Assembly (NCBI GenBank): GCA_046583095.1
Contig: JAYGDB010000234.1
Coordinates: forward strand, 1 to 27,617
DNA: 27,617 nt
Source of the DNA: JAJDAN01 sp046583095
Lineage (GTDB): Bacteria > Myxococcota_A > UBA9160 > UBA4427
Reading direction: 5' to 3'
Below the pieces are notes generated by a model, which was not told the DNA's origin, did no database searches, and saw only the letters and a list, made by a program, of their open reading frames with translations. A program made the translations under genes and the position numbers. Below are positions 1 through 7,608 of the stretch, piece after piece (positions within the stretch are counted from its first letter, which is position 1; every line of letters begins with the position of its first letter).

Positions 1-129
1 GCGCGTTCGAATCCCGCGTGCTGAGCGAACCGGCGCTGCGGGTTCGAGCACGGCCTGGTCGAGGCTCCTCGTCTCCTGGGCGCGCTTGTCGTCTTCGAGG
101 CGCCGAAGGGCCTTCAGGATCGTACTCAT
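1..129 (-). CDS. gspB: GspB-like general secretion pathway protein B, N-terminal fragment
   Basis: Only the first 43 codons lie in the window; the gene runs off the left edge. The protein begins MSTILKALRRLEDDKR, the usual opening of GspB/ExeB-type proteins, a short cytoplasmic segment that in the family precedes a membrane helix. With GspA, GspB is thought to help the type II secretin assemble across the peptidoglycan. The ATG (129–127) overlaps the gspA stop (128–126) as ATGA, so the two genes are very probably translationally coupled. The first residues and the gspA neighbour support the call. The helix and periplasmic domain cannot be checked here. Confidence 0.75.
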   Translation of the reverse strand, partial: MSTILKALRRLEDDKRAQETRSLDQAVLEPAAPVRSARGIRTR

Positions 130-1910
130 CCGTCGTCTTCCTGTGCTTCGCTGAGCTGCGGCACCGGATACTGGTCGAGGGAGCCGTAGAGGGCCATGCG
201 CGTGAGTGGGCCGGCCATGCCGTCGGCTTCCAGCGCTCGGCTGCGCTGGAAGCTCTGCAGCGCCTCGCGGGTGGCACGATCGAAGAGCCCGGTAACGGTG
301 CTGTCGTAGTAGCCGAGCTGAGCGAGGGCCTCCTGCAGCCAGATGACCGAGTGGCCCTGCTCGCCGAACGCGAGGATCGGGCGAATCGACTCGAAGTCGC
401 TCCACACCACCCAGGCCTCGCCGTTCCACTGCTGGACCAGCTCATCGACGGGAATCCACAGGGGCCCGGCGGCGATGACGCCATGGATCCAGGCGAGGTC
501 TCCGTCGAGACCGAGCAGCGCAACGAGCCGCGTCTCGGATTCATCGAGACCGCGAACTCGCATCAGGGCGGGATGATCGAGAGCCCGCAGAGTTTCGAAG
601 TCGGCGTCCGACAGAGCGAGGCTGTCGAGGCCCCGCTCGCCCAGCTCGGCCAAAGCCAGGGCGTCGGTCCGTGGAGCCGTGTCGAGCTCCCCCAGCCCGA
701 ACGCAGCGACGATCGCGTTCACGGCAGCTCGCCGCGTAACATCCTCATCCTCGGCAGCGAGGATGGCGTCCAAGTAGTCGCCGGCAGCCACGCCTCGGTC
801 GACGACCTCGGGTGCGAAGGATCGCAGTTGTGGGTTCCCGATGGCGACCGTGACGGAGGGCGGCGGACTCGAGACCGGCGGCGCGGGCAAAGCGGCGACC
901 TCGATCTCCCCGTCTGCGCCGCTCGCCAGCAACGGCTGCGGACGCTCCCGCACGAACTCAGTCAATCCGACGAGCAGCCCGCCGGTAAGGGCCAAGCCGA
1001 GCGCGAGCCCGACACCGAAGATCGCGCCGGATCCCAGACTCCTGGCCGCACTCCGCGCGGCTCCGCGGACTCGCGGGCCGCGCCTTGCGAAAAGCGGACG
1101 CCGCTGGGCGTCGGGGATCTCGCGGGCCGCCTGCTTGACGATCGCGGCACTGATCTGCGGCGCGCGTGCCACGTAGCCGGCGAGCAACACACGATCACAC
1201 AGGACATTGACGAGCCGGGGGACACCCTGCGTGCGCTTGTAAATCGCGCGCAAGGCGCCCGCACTGAACAGATCGCGCTCGGCCCCTGCCGCCACGCGGA
1301 CCCGGTGACGCACGTACTCGCGGGTCTCCTTCGCGGTCAGCGGATTCAATCCCCAACGCACGCTGATGCGCTGGCGCAGCTGCCGCAGCTCCGGCGAGTC
1401 GAGCTTGCGGTCGAGCTCGGGCTGGCCGAGCAGCAGGATCTGGATCAGCTTCTGCGACGCGGTCTCGAGGTTCGAGAGCAACCGTACCTGCTCGAGTGTG
1501 CTCTCGGAGAGATTTTGTGCCTCGTCGATGATGAGGAGTACTCGCCGCTTCTCCTGCTTCTTCCGGAGCAAGAAACGGTTGAGCTGGGCACCCAGCTCGC
1601 TACGCGACAGACCCCCGGCTTCCAATCCAAACTCGGCGCTGATGTCCTGGAGCAGTTCGATGCCCGAGCGGCTGGGGTTGAAGAGGAATGCCACCTCGGT
1701 CTCGGCGCCCAGGCGCTCGAGCAGTGTGCGACAGATGGTGGTCTTGCCGGTCCCGATCTCACCGGTGACGGAAATGAAGCCCTCGGACTGATCGATCCCG
1801 TACAGGAGATGCGCCAGCGCCTCGCGATGGGATGCCGCGAGGAACAGGTATCGGGGGTCGGGAACCAAGGTGAACGGCTTCTCGCGAAGCCCGTAGAACG
1901 CGGTATACAT
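126..1910 (-). CDS. gspA: GspA/ExeA-type secretion ATPase with C-terminal peptidoglycan-binding domain
   Basis: 594 residues. The start MYTAFYGLREKPFTLVPDPR is typical of ExeA/GspA. An AAA ATPase domain follows, with Walker A GEIGTGKT (about 50–57) and Walker B LLIIDEAQ (about 125–132). A single transmembrane helix is near 295–318. The periplasmic part holds a region resembling the degenerate C39-peptidase-like domain of GspA (about 440–510), then a PG_binding_1 repeat (about 515–575: WLQEALAQLGYY, VTGLFDRATREALQ, DGMAGPLTR). In Aeromonas, ExeAB uses ATP and peptidoglycan binding to place the type II secretin. Here it heads a gspA–gspB pair. No other type II secretion gene is in view, so a specific link to a T2SS is inferred. 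Confidence 0.88.
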   Translation of the reverse strand: MYTAFYGLREKPFTLVPDPRYLFLAASHREALAHLLYGIDQSEGFISVTGEIGTGKTTICRTLLERLGAETEVAFLFNPSRSGIELLQDISAEFGLEAGGLSRSELGAQLNRFLLRKKQEKRRVLLIIDEAQNLSESTLEQVRLLSNLETASQKLIQILLLGQPELDRKLDSPELRQLRQRISVRWGLNPLTAKETREYVRHRVRVAAGAERDLFSAGALRAIYKRTQGVPRLVNVLCDRVLLAGYVARAPQISAAIVKQAAREIPDAQRRPLFARRGPRVRGAARSAARSLGSGAIFGVGLALGLALTGGLLVGLTEFVRERPQPLLASGADGEIEVAALPAPPVSSPPPSVTVAIGNPQLRSFAPEVVDRGVAAGDYLDAILAAEDEDVTRRAAVNAIVAAFGLGELDTAPRTDALALAELGERGLDSLALSDADFETLRALDHPALMRVRGLDESETRLVALLGLDGDLAWIHGVIAAGPLWIPVDELVQQWNGEAWVVWSDFESIRPILAFGEQGHSVIWLQEALAQLGYYDSTVTGLFDRATREALQSFQRSRALEADGMAGPLTRMALYGSLDQYPVPQLSEAQEDDG

Positions 1911-1931
1911 CCGGGGTCAACCTGAGGTGCG

Positions 1932-1937
1932 AGTGTA
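1932..1937 (-). promoter_or_regulatory. possible -10 box for gspA
   Basis: On the minus strand TACACT lies 21 bases before the gspA ATG, which would give a leader of roughly 14 bases. The nearest -35-like hexamer, TTGAAC, is 20 bases further upstream, longer than the usual spacing. The divergent gap (1911–2038) holds no other clear promoter for either gene. Confidence 0.3.
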
Positions 1938-2038
1938 ACTCACGGTTTATCGATGCGGTTCAAGACTGTCACCCCAACTGTTTCTCCAACCGCTTGAAGA
2001 TCGATCAGAAAGAGGTTCGGGGCCACCGGTTCCTGCGA

Positions 2039-2914
2039 ATGAGCGAGAACGCACTCAACGTCGGCGTGGACGTCGGAGCCACCCTCGCGAAGATCGTCCT
2101 TGCCGGAGCCGGCGAGGAAGGGCTTGGCTTCGAAGTGCTGCCGTCGGCGAGGCTGGAGGCCGTGGCGGCCCATGTGACCGCTCTGGGCCCCGTTCTCGTG
2201 GGGCTGACGGGCGGCGGCGCTGCGCGACTCGCCCCCATGCTCGAGTGTCCCTTTGAGAACGCCGGGGAGTTCGACGCCTGGGGGACTGGAGCACTGCAAC
2301 TGCTGCCCCAGGCCGAGGACCGACCTCCGGAGGGCGAAAGCTTCCTGCTGGTCTCTCTCGGAACCGGCACCGGGATCTTCCACGTTCAGGACGGCAACAC
2401 GACCCGCGTCGGGGGTACTGGAATCGGCGGCGGGGCCGTCGTCGGGCTGGGCGGCGCCCTGACGGGGGCCGGCTTCGAGGAGCTGTGTGCTCTCGCCGAG
2501 CGGGGAGACGCCGCGGGCGTGGACCTTCGCATCTCCGATATCTACGGCAAGGGCGAACTCCCGCTCGCCCAGGACCTCACGGCAGCGAATTTCGGAAAGC
2601 TCGCTCGAGAGACGGGCAACGGCAGCGGCCTGGGCGAACCCGACGAGCGGGGCCGAGCCGACCGCGCCGCGGGCGTCATGCGCCTCGTGGGCGAGACCGT
2701 TGCGCTCATCTGCGCCGGTCTCTCGGCGTCTACGGGAGCAAAACACGTCGTGTACGGCGGCTCGACCTTGCGGGGCAACGCAGGCCTCGTCAACGTGCTC
2801 ACCGAGGTAACGGCTCTCTGCGGACTGCAATCCTGCCTACTCCCTCACGGCGGCTTCGCGGGTGCACTCGGTGCGCTCGAACTCGCGCGTTCCCGAGTTG
2901 GGAGGGAAACCTAA
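2039..2914 (+). CDS. coaW: type II pantothenate kinase (Fumble/CoaW family)
   Basis: 291 residues from the ATG at 2039. Phosphorylates pantothenate with ATP, the first step of coenzyme A synthesis. The fold is ASKHA: phosphate-1 loop VGVDVGATLAKIV (8–20), SLGTGTG (106–112), GGTGIGGGAVVGLG (125–138), DLTAANFGKL and the adenosine-loop signature VYGGSTLRGN. The segment around E77 (GEFDAWG) matches the EFDA block of Staphylococcus aureus CoaW that carries the catalytic Glu. A TTG at 1994 could add 15 residues (KIDQKEVRG…) that do not look like the family, so the ATG is preferred, although neither start has a convincing ribosome site. Type II enzymes are typical of eukaryotes and staphylococci and usually resist CoA feedback. 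The gene stands alone between divergent gspA and a convergent AMIN-domain gene. Confidence 0.85.
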   Translation: MSENALNVGVDVGATLAKIVLAGAGEEGLGFEVLPSARLEAVAAHVTALGPVLVGLTGGGAARLAPMLECPFENAGEFDAWGTGALQLLPQAEDRPPEGESFLLVSLGTGTGIFHVQDGNTTRVGGTGIGGGAVVGLGGALTGAGFEELCALAERGDAAGVDLRISDIYGKGELPLAQDLTAANFGKLARETGNGSGLGEPDERGRADRAAGVMRLVGETVALICAGLSASTGAKHVVYGGSTLRGNAGLVNVLTEVTALCGLQSCLLPHGGFAGALGALELARSRVGRET

Positions 2915-2929
2915 CAAGGAAGCCTCCCA
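2899..2929. terminator. weak inverted repeat between convergent genes
   Basis: TGGGAGG (2899–2905) and CCTCCCA (2923–2929) form a 7-bp stem with a 17-base loop across the end of the pantothenate kinase gene. It lies where convergent transcripts meet, but no T-run follows on either strand, so intrinsic termination is doubtful. Confidence 0.2.
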
Positions 2930-2972
2930 CGCGAACGGGACGCTCCAGGGTGGAATCGTTCCAAAGCCCTGA

Positions 2973-4520
2973 CTAGTCCTCGCGCGGGCCCTCGGGCCGC
3001 AACGGATCACGAATCGCAGGCTCGGTCGGGGATGCCTCACCCGCGCGACTCAGGTTGCGAACGGCTCGCTGGGTGCGAGCGATCGCAGCGCGCTGCACGC
3101 GTAGCTCCTCGGTCTGAGCGGCAACCTGACGCTCGAGCCGCTCCTTGCTGTCGACCACCTCGTCGATGCGCGTCTCCATCGACGCTATACGGCGCTCAAG
3201 CTGGGCGATCAGGTTCACGCTGTCACCACCTCCCGCCATCGCGGCCGCGGCCGGGACATCCAGGATGCTGCTCCGCGGGTCTTCGGAAACTGTATCCATG
3301 TCTGTTTCCTCCTGCGCCGAAGGCGTGCCCTCGAGCGCGCTGGCGTCATCGTCCGGGATCGGAATCCCTACCTCGGCCTGCCCGGCCTCGCTGATCGGGA
3401 TTTCCTCCGTCTCGGCCTCGATCTCGTCGCCGGCAACCGAGCCAGCGCTGAGCTCCGAGCTGGCAAACGGTCTGTCGTCGTCGCTGCTGTGATCATCCAA
3501 TTCGCCAGGATCGGCGACCCCGGCCGCATTGCGACGTCGCATGAACACCAACCCGGCACCCACCAGCAGGAGCAAGCCGGCCGCACCGACGGTGACGTTC
3601 GTACTCTTGAAGAGCCCACTGTCAGCTGTGGGCGGCGGCAACGTGGCCGGCGTGGACGGCAATCCGGACGGCTTTTGGGGGCGAGCGTTCTCAGCCGGCT
3701 TCGGCGCAGGCGGCCGAGGCGAGTCCTCGATCCGGAAGAGCGACGATGAAGACTTCTTCGGCAACTCCAAGCCCCGTTCACGCAACGAGGGACGCGGTTC
3801 ACGAGGCATTGAGGACGGCTCACGCGACGACAGGGACGTCTTGGGCGACAACCTGATCGTGGGCTTCGGCTTGTCCGAACCCGCCATCGGCTTCTGCGGC
3901 GACGGCCGAGTGACCGATGGGTTCGTGGCCATCGGCTTCTGCGGCGACGGCTGAGCCATGGAGGGGTTCGCGGCCAGTGCCAGCTTGCGCCCCTCCTCCC
4001 CGAGATCCCCGGCAGCACTCGCCGGCATCGATGCCGGCGGCTGCGAGGTCGCCGTCTCGGACACTTCGTCGACGTGTGTCCGAAGCGTCTCCTCGGCCTC
4101 CGGAGCCCGAGCGGGCTTGGCCGGCGTGTCTCGCATCGGGGCGTCCCGGTGAACGTCGAGCACGATCCGCGGCGGGTTCGCGAGAATCATCTCGCTGAGC
4201 TCGAGATCCTCTCCCCTGAGCCGCACACGCACAGTGGATCGGGTGCCACTTGTGGGCACGATCTCGACGCTCTCAATGAAGTCGAACCGGCGGTGCACGC
4301 TTCTCGGCTTGGCACCCGCATCGAGCGAAATCACCCACTCGTCGGCGCCGGAGGTGGGCGTGGTGCGTTCGACCTTGTAGCCAACTGCCGAATCGAGCTC
4401 CAAGACGACTCGCGAGAAGCCGGCGTGCTGGCCGACCCGCACATCAACGACCTGGGCGGCCCAGGTGGGTACCGCTGCGCCGAGAACGCACGCTACAGCC
4501 GCTACGATCAGCGAGCGCAT
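2973..4520 (-). CDS. exported AMIN-domain protein with transmembrane helix and C-terminal coiled coil
   Basis: 515 residues from the ATG at 4520. That start gives a clean signal peptide (MRSLIVAAVACVLGAAVPTWA, cut near residue 21) and has GGGAG about 12 bases upstream; the frame stays open further upstream without family-like sequence. Residues 22–124 form an AMIN domain (VVDVRVGQHAGFSRVVLELD … ANPPRIVLDVHR), a β-rich module found in periplasmic proteins of cell-wall, pilus and secretin systems. Then come a Pro/Ser/Lys-rich linker (130–305) with a 15-residue tandem repeat, a transmembrane helix (309–327) followed by RRR, an acidic segment (335–415) and a coiled coil (434–492). With the signal peptide cleaved, the second helix would put the acidic part and coiled coil in the cytoplasm. 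The layout recalls FimV-like polar organisers. Exact function is unknown. Confidence 0.75.
   Translation of the reverse strand: MRSLIVAAVACVLGAAVPTWAAQVVDVRVGQHAGFSRVVLELDSAVGYKVERTTPTSGADEWVISLDAGAKPRSVHRRFDFIESVEIVPTSGTRSTVRVRLRGEDLELSEMILANPPRIVLDVHRDAPMRDTPAKPARAPEAEETLRTHVDEVSETATSQPPASMPASAAGDLGEEGRKLALAANPSMAQPSPQKPMATNPSVTRPSPQKPMAGSDKPKPTIRLSPKTSLSSREPSSMPREPRPSLRERGLELPKKSSSSLFRIEDSPRPPAPKPAENARPQKPSGLPSTPATLPPPTADSGLFKSTNVTVGAAGLLLLVGAGLVFMRRRNAAGVADPGELDDHSSDDDRPFASSELSAGSVAGDEIEAETEEIPISEAGQAEVGIPIPDDDASALEGTPSAQEETDMDTVSEDPRSSILDVPAAAAMAGGGDSVNLIAQLERRIASMETRIDEVVDSKERLERQVAAQTEELRVQRAAIARTQRAVRNLSRAGEASPTEPAIRDPLRPEGPRED
3883..3951. repeat. two 24-bp direct repeats, 45-bp period
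   Basis: The 24 bases at 3883–3906 recur exactly at 3928–3951. On the minus strand they encode PSPQKPMA within a 15-residue unit present twice (NPSMAQPSPQKPMAT / NPSVTRPSPQKPMAG) in the linker of the AMIN-domain protein. The period is a multiple of three, so copy-number change would keep the frame. Confidence 0.85.
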
Positions 4521-4827
4521 TCGCGGCGCCCACTCCCAGCAGCTGCTCCCGGTCGAACTGATTCCCATGGCGTCCGCGCCCTTTACGAAATCCGCTGCAC
4601 ATCTCTTAACGGGCTCGGGCAGCCCGTCTTGAGTGGCGATTGCCGCGAACGGAGCGAAAGACTGACATCCCAGCAATTTATGGGTGTGAATCCACCCTAT
4701 ATCAAGAAATCCAGTGATTGAGATCCACCAAGACCCTGAATCGCCTGCCGACTGCGGGGACCGTACCACGGCACCCAGGTAGCGTCGAACACCGGGAGCC
4801 GGACACGCGACACGGATACAATCGAGC
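4521..4827. other. 307-bp intergenic region upstream of the AMIN-domain gene
   Basis: No gene is supported here. The stretch at about 4670–4730 is clearly more AT-rich than its surroundings and holds the best promoter candidate (4677–4705, minus). A small imperfect hairpin (4757–4776, core CCGT-GGT-ACGG on the minus strand) lies after the end of the ArsA-type gene but has no T-run. The frame of the AMIN gene stays open upstream through this region, giving Cys/Trp-rich sequence without family features. Confidence 0.6.
4677..4705 (-). promoter_or_regulatory. sigma70-type promoter candidate for the AMIN-domain gene
   Basis: On the minus strand TTGATA (4705–4700) is separated by 17 bases from CATAAA (4682–4677), within a locally AT-rich stretch. 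Transcription would start about 150 bases before the ATG at 4520, giving a long leader. Confidence 0.4.
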
Positions 4828-6015
4828 TCACGGGGCGAAGCAGACTTCGAGGACGCCATCGCGCAGGTGCACCCCCTCGAGGCAACGTCCCGTCAGCGAA
4901 TCGGGGAGCGAGACCAGTCGCTCGGCATTACGAACCCGTATGACCAGGTCGCGTCCGGCTTCGACGACCTCGACCTCTTCGCTCGACACGTTCGGGAGAT
5001 CGATCTCGAGGACTGTCCTGTTCGCTTTCTTGCGAAGCCGGATCGGACGCGACCTCGAGAAGAAACGAGTGGGATCCTCGTCACCGAAGAGCTGCCGGCC
5101 CAGAGCGGTCAGCGCCTCGGCACCCAGGGGTTCGCTGCGCTGCAGCGCCAGCTCGAAGCGCGGAATCGGGAACGAGCGGTCGATCTCCTGGAGTTCTTCG
5201 CGCTCGCGCTCCGCCCACCGCGCGAAGTAGCCGCTGGCGGCATCGCCCGGAAGCACGCGATTCACCAGCAACGCGTCCGTCGCCACGCCGTAGAGACTGA
5301 GGTACGCGAAGGAGCGCCGGGTCTCGTCGACGACGACCCGGGCGGGGTTCACGACCAGTCGTGCGCTGGTGCGGTCGCCGTCCAGGAGGATCTGCTGAAC
5401 GTCCGCCACGTCCTGGTACAGGCGTTCGACGGCGCCGAAGACCTCGTCCGACGGGATGAAACGACCTGCGTGGAGACGTCGCGCCAGCGGACGCACGGCG
5501 CGCATGCTCCGACGCTTCCATTCGAAGACATTCTCCATGAAGAAGCGCAGGACGTCTGGGAAGCGGAGCAGACGCAGGGTGGCGCCGGTGGGTGCACAAT
5601 CGACCACGCAGACGTCGTACTTGCCGCTGGCCTCGACCTTCCGGATGGCGCGCAGCGCGATCAGCTCCTCGAGCCCGGGAAAGGCGAGCAACTCCTCGGC
5701 AACCATCGGCGCTTCTTCTTCGGCGCCTTCGCGCAACCGCGCCTCTCCGCGGAGGAAGGCGCTGAGCCACTCCTGTATCACCGACCACGCGTCGTCCAGC
5801 TCGTCGAGGACGGAGACCTCCTGCACGCTGACCCCCGGTGCCACCTCGGAGACCCCGGAGCCCAGGGACACACCGAGCGCGTCCCCGATGCTATGGGCCG
5901 CGTCGGTGGACAGGACGAAGACACGATGCCCGTGGGTTGCCGCGCCGAATGCGCTGGCGAGAGCCATCGTCGTCTTGCCGACACCTCCCTTGCCCGTATG
6001 CAGCAGCACGCGCAT
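4828..6015 (-). CDS. ArsA/Get3-family ATPase with C-terminal HSP20-like domain (second of tandem pair)
   Basis: 395 residues. The N-terminus MRVLLHTGKGGVGKTTMALA carries the deviant Walker A (P-loop) of the ArsA/Get3 class; STDAAHSIGDALG follows, and VDCAPTGATLRLLRFPD is the switch II region, where Get3/ArsA usually have APTGHT. The last ~75 residues (from about 318) read as a small β-sandwich (VLEIDLPNVSSEEVEVVEAG … LRDGVLEVCFAP), matching the ArsA_HSP20 domain fused to many bacterial homologues. Its ATG (6015–6013) overlaps the stop of the upstream paralogue (6017–6015), so both are made from one message. No metal-binding cysteines typical of arsenite pumps and no arsB neighbour are seen, so arsenite transport is unlikely. 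A role in membrane-protein targeting or another chaperone function is inference. Confidence 0.82.
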   Translation of the reverse strand: MRVLLHTGKGGVGKTTMALASAFGAATHGHRVFVLSTDAAHSIGDALGVSLGSGVSEVAPGVSVQEVSVLDELDDAWSVIQEWLSAFLRGEARLREGAEEEAPMVAEELLAFPGLEELIALRAIRKVEASGKYDVCVVDCAPTGATLRLLRFPDVLRFFMENVFEWKRRSMRAVRPLARRLHAGRFIPSDEVFGAVERLYQDVADVQQILLDGDRTSARLVVNPARVVVDETRRSFAYLSLYGVATDALLVNRVLPGDAASGYFARWAEREREELQEIDRSFPIPRFELALQRSEPLGAEALTALGRQLFGDEDPTRFFSRSRPIRLRKKANRTVLEIDLPNVSSEEVEVVEAGRDLVIRVRNAERLVSLPDSLTGRCLEGVHLRDGVLEVCFAP

Positions 6016-7187
6016 CAGGACGGCTGCCCGAAGGCAACGACAAGGGTGCCGTCATGGATGCGGGCAGACTCGAGAGCGAGTCGCGCAATCCGGGGCGGTA
6101 GCCGGATCGAGCGGCGCCGCGAACCGGCCCTCACGATCAGTTCCTCCTCGACGACCGCCACCTCGAGATCGTCGGGCGACGCGCCGGGAAGAGGGATGTG
6201 CACCCGGTGGCCGGCCTTCGTCTTCGTAAAGCGGATCCGTGGCGCCTCAGAGAGGAGAGCGTTCGGCTCGACACCCGCGAAGATCTCGCGCCCGTGGGCG
6301 GCAAGCGCATCGAGACCGACCACCTCGTCACGTTGCAGCGGGGCATCCATGACGCGCACGGGGGCGAACAGCATTTCGAGTTCGCGCTGGCGCTCCGACT
6401 GCACCGCCCACAAGTCCTGGAAGAAGCCCTCCGCGCCCGCGGACGCCGGCAACAGGCGGTTCATGATCACGCCGTCGCAGCCAAGCCCGAAGAGCGACAG
6501 CTCCATGTAGGCCCGGCGGGCCTCGTCGATCGCCATGCGCTCGGGCGTGGTCACGATCCGAACGCTCGTGTCGCGTCCGGCGAGTCTGTGACGCAGCTGC
6601 ACGGCCCGCTCGTCGACGAGTTGCTGCAGCTCGCGAAACACGGGCGATTTCGGAATCGGCGCCGAGACGACGGCCTGCGCGAGGGGCGATACCAGAGAGG
6701 AGGCCAGCCGCGCCACGATCGGGACGACCTTCAGGATCCCGGTGAGCATGTCCGGCAAGGTGATCAACCGCAGCGTCGAGCCGGTGGGCGCGCAGTCCAC
6801 GACCACGAAGTCATAGACGGCGCTGCGCGCGAGTTCCTCGACGGCCAGCAAGGCGGTGACCTCTTCGGCCCCTGGAAACAGCGCCAGCTCGTCGGCCACC
6901 ACGTCCTCGATGCCCTGGTAGCGGAAGAGTTCGACCAGGTACTCACGGATCGCTCCGTAGTGGCGGTTGATCTCGGCGCGGGCGTCGATCTCCATGGCAT
7001 CGAGTTTCGGCGCCAGCGCGACCGGCACTGAGGCCAGCTCGCTGTCCAGGACGTCGCCAAGACTGTGGGCGACGTCCGAGGAGACAACCAGGGTCCGAAC
7101 GCCGCGCTCGGCCGCGCAGATCGCGGTCGCCGCTGCCGTCGTCGTCTTGCCGACGCCGCCCTTCCCGGTGTACAGAACCAGCCGCAC
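6015..7187 (-). CDS. ArsA/Get3-family ATPase with C-terminal HSP20-like domain (first of tandem pair)
   Basis: 390 residues, GTG start at 7187 (MRLVLYTGKGGVGKTTTAAA). The P-loop is at 8–15, SSDVAHSLGDVLD follows, and VDCAPTGSTLRLITLPDML is the switch II region. A hydrophobic, Pro-containing stretch (LKVVPIVARLASSLVSPLAQ) occupies the position of the variable client-contact helices in Get3-like proteins. The C-terminus (about 318–386: HRVHIPLPGASPDDLEVAVV … IHDGTLVVAFGQ) is an HSP20-like β-sandwich. A TATGGT hexamer sits exactly 6 bases before the GTG, suggesting a leaderless transcript that starts the two-gene unit. The two proteins share architecture but differ throughout, so the duplication is old and they may form a heterodimer. 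Confidence 0.84.
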   Translation of the reverse strand: MRLVLYTGKGGVGKTTTAAATAICAAERGVRTLVVSSDVAHSLGDVLDSELASVPVALAPKLDAMEIDARAEINRHYGAIREYLVELFRYQGIEDVVADELALFPGAEEVTALLAVEELARSAVYDFVVVDCAPTGSTLRLITLPDMLTGILKVVPIVARLASSLVSPLAQAVVSAPIPKSPVFRELQQLVDERAVQLRHRLAGRDTSVRIVTTPERMAIDEARRAYMELSLFGLGCDGVIMNRLLPASAGAEGFFQDLWAVQSERQRELEMLFAPVRVMDAPLQRDEVVGLDALAAHGREIFAGVEPNALLSEAPRIRFTKTKAGHRVHIPLPGASPDDLEVAVVEEELIVRAGSRRRSIRLPPRIARLALESARIHDGTLVVAFGQPS

Positions 7188-7193
7188 GACCGG

Positions 7194-7199
7194 ACCATA
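7194..7199 (-). promoter_or_regulatory. leaderless-type -10 box for the ArsA pair
   Basis: TATGGT, then 6 bases (CCGGTC), then the GTG start at 7187 on the minus strand. There is no Shine-Dalgarno-like sequence and no clear -35. The spacing puts +1 at the start codon. Confidence 0.55.
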
Positions 7200-7250
7200 G
7201 CGCCGCCCCGTTGCTGCGCTGAAGGCGGCGACACCTCGCGCAGCGTCGAG

Positions 7251-7514
7251 TCAAGCTGCGTTGAGGATAGGCGCGACATCTCCGGGCAACGCGCGAGCTG
7301 CGACCGCGTTCTGCACTTCGCGCCGAGTCGGAAGCCAGAGTGGCCCCGTCCAGCGGTGCTGGCAGCGCGGGCACTCGCAGAGCACGCGTGTGACCGCGGT
7401 GTCCTCCCCGAGAAGGGAGAACTCCTCCAGATAGTCGACATCGACGTCGTCGCATCCGCAGATGCCACAACGCGAAAGAGCACGATGGGTGGGGATCGGG
7501 GAGAGAGCGGCCAT
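7251..7514 (-). CDS. small zinc-ribbon protein of unknown function
   Basis: 87 residues from the ATG at 7514, chosen because a strong AAGGAGG site lies 9 bases upstream; the frame is open further upstream but that part is Arg/Pro-rich and unlike a protein. Two cysteine knuckles are visible: RCGICGCDD near residues 16–24 and VLCECPRCQHRW near 47–58. Such pairs bind one zinc, so this is a rubredoxin-like or zinc-ribbon fold, followed by a short helical tail. It lies 203 bases after the acyl-CoA ligase gene and just before the ArsA pair, all on the minus strand. Nothing in the sequence names a partner. It could bind nucleic acid or a protein. Confidence 0.6.
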   Translation of the reverse strand: MAALSPIPTHRALSRCGICGCDDVDVDYLEEFSLLGEDTAVTRVLCECPRCQHRWTGPLWLPTRREVQNAVAARALPGDVAPILNAA

Positions 7515-7523
7515 CCGGTTCAG

Positions 7524-7530
7524 CCTCCTT
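7524..7530 (-). promoter_or_regulatory. strong Shine-Dalgarno site that fixes the zinc-ribbon start
   Basis: AAGGAGG on the minus strand, 9 bases before the ATG at 7514. It is one of the best ribosome sites in the window and contrasts with the leaderless starts nearby. Confidence 0.75.
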
Positions 7531-7541
7531 GTGGGTGGCTC

Positions 7542-7608
7542 TCCGGGGAGCCCCGCGCTTCCTCCTGCCCAGTCTCGGCTTCGGAGGAACCGCCCGGAGC
7601 TCCCCGGA
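7542..7608 (-). other. nested inverted repeat ahead of the zinc-ribbon gene
   Basis: An outer perfect 10-bp pair (TCCGGGGAGC at 7542–7551 with GCTCCCCGGA at 7599–7608) encloses an inner 7-bp pair (TTCCTCC at 7559–7565 with GGAGGAA at 7583–7589). In the minus-strand RNA this would fold into a two-tier stem ending 11 bases before the Shine-Dalgarno site. No T-run follows, so it is not a standard terminator. It could be a leader structure, an mRNA processing site or a transcription pause. Confidence 0.4.

Noticed and set aside
18..1925. A 635-codon open frame on the plus strand opposite gspA
   Set aside because: Antisense to a well-supported gene, with no family-like sequence. High GC keeps antisense frames free of stops. 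The same holds for long frames opposite the ArsA genes, the acyl-CoA ligase, the amidohydrolase and the MBL hydrolase.
4828..7187. Arsenite efflux ATPase (arsA) function
   Set aside because: No arsB, arsR, arsD or arsC nearby and none of the metal-site cysteines of ArsA; the HSP20-like tail points to a different subgroup.
7542..7608. Intrinsic terminator after the acyl-CoA ligase operon
   Set aside because: The nested stem is strong but has no T-run on the minus strand; recorded as a structured element instead.
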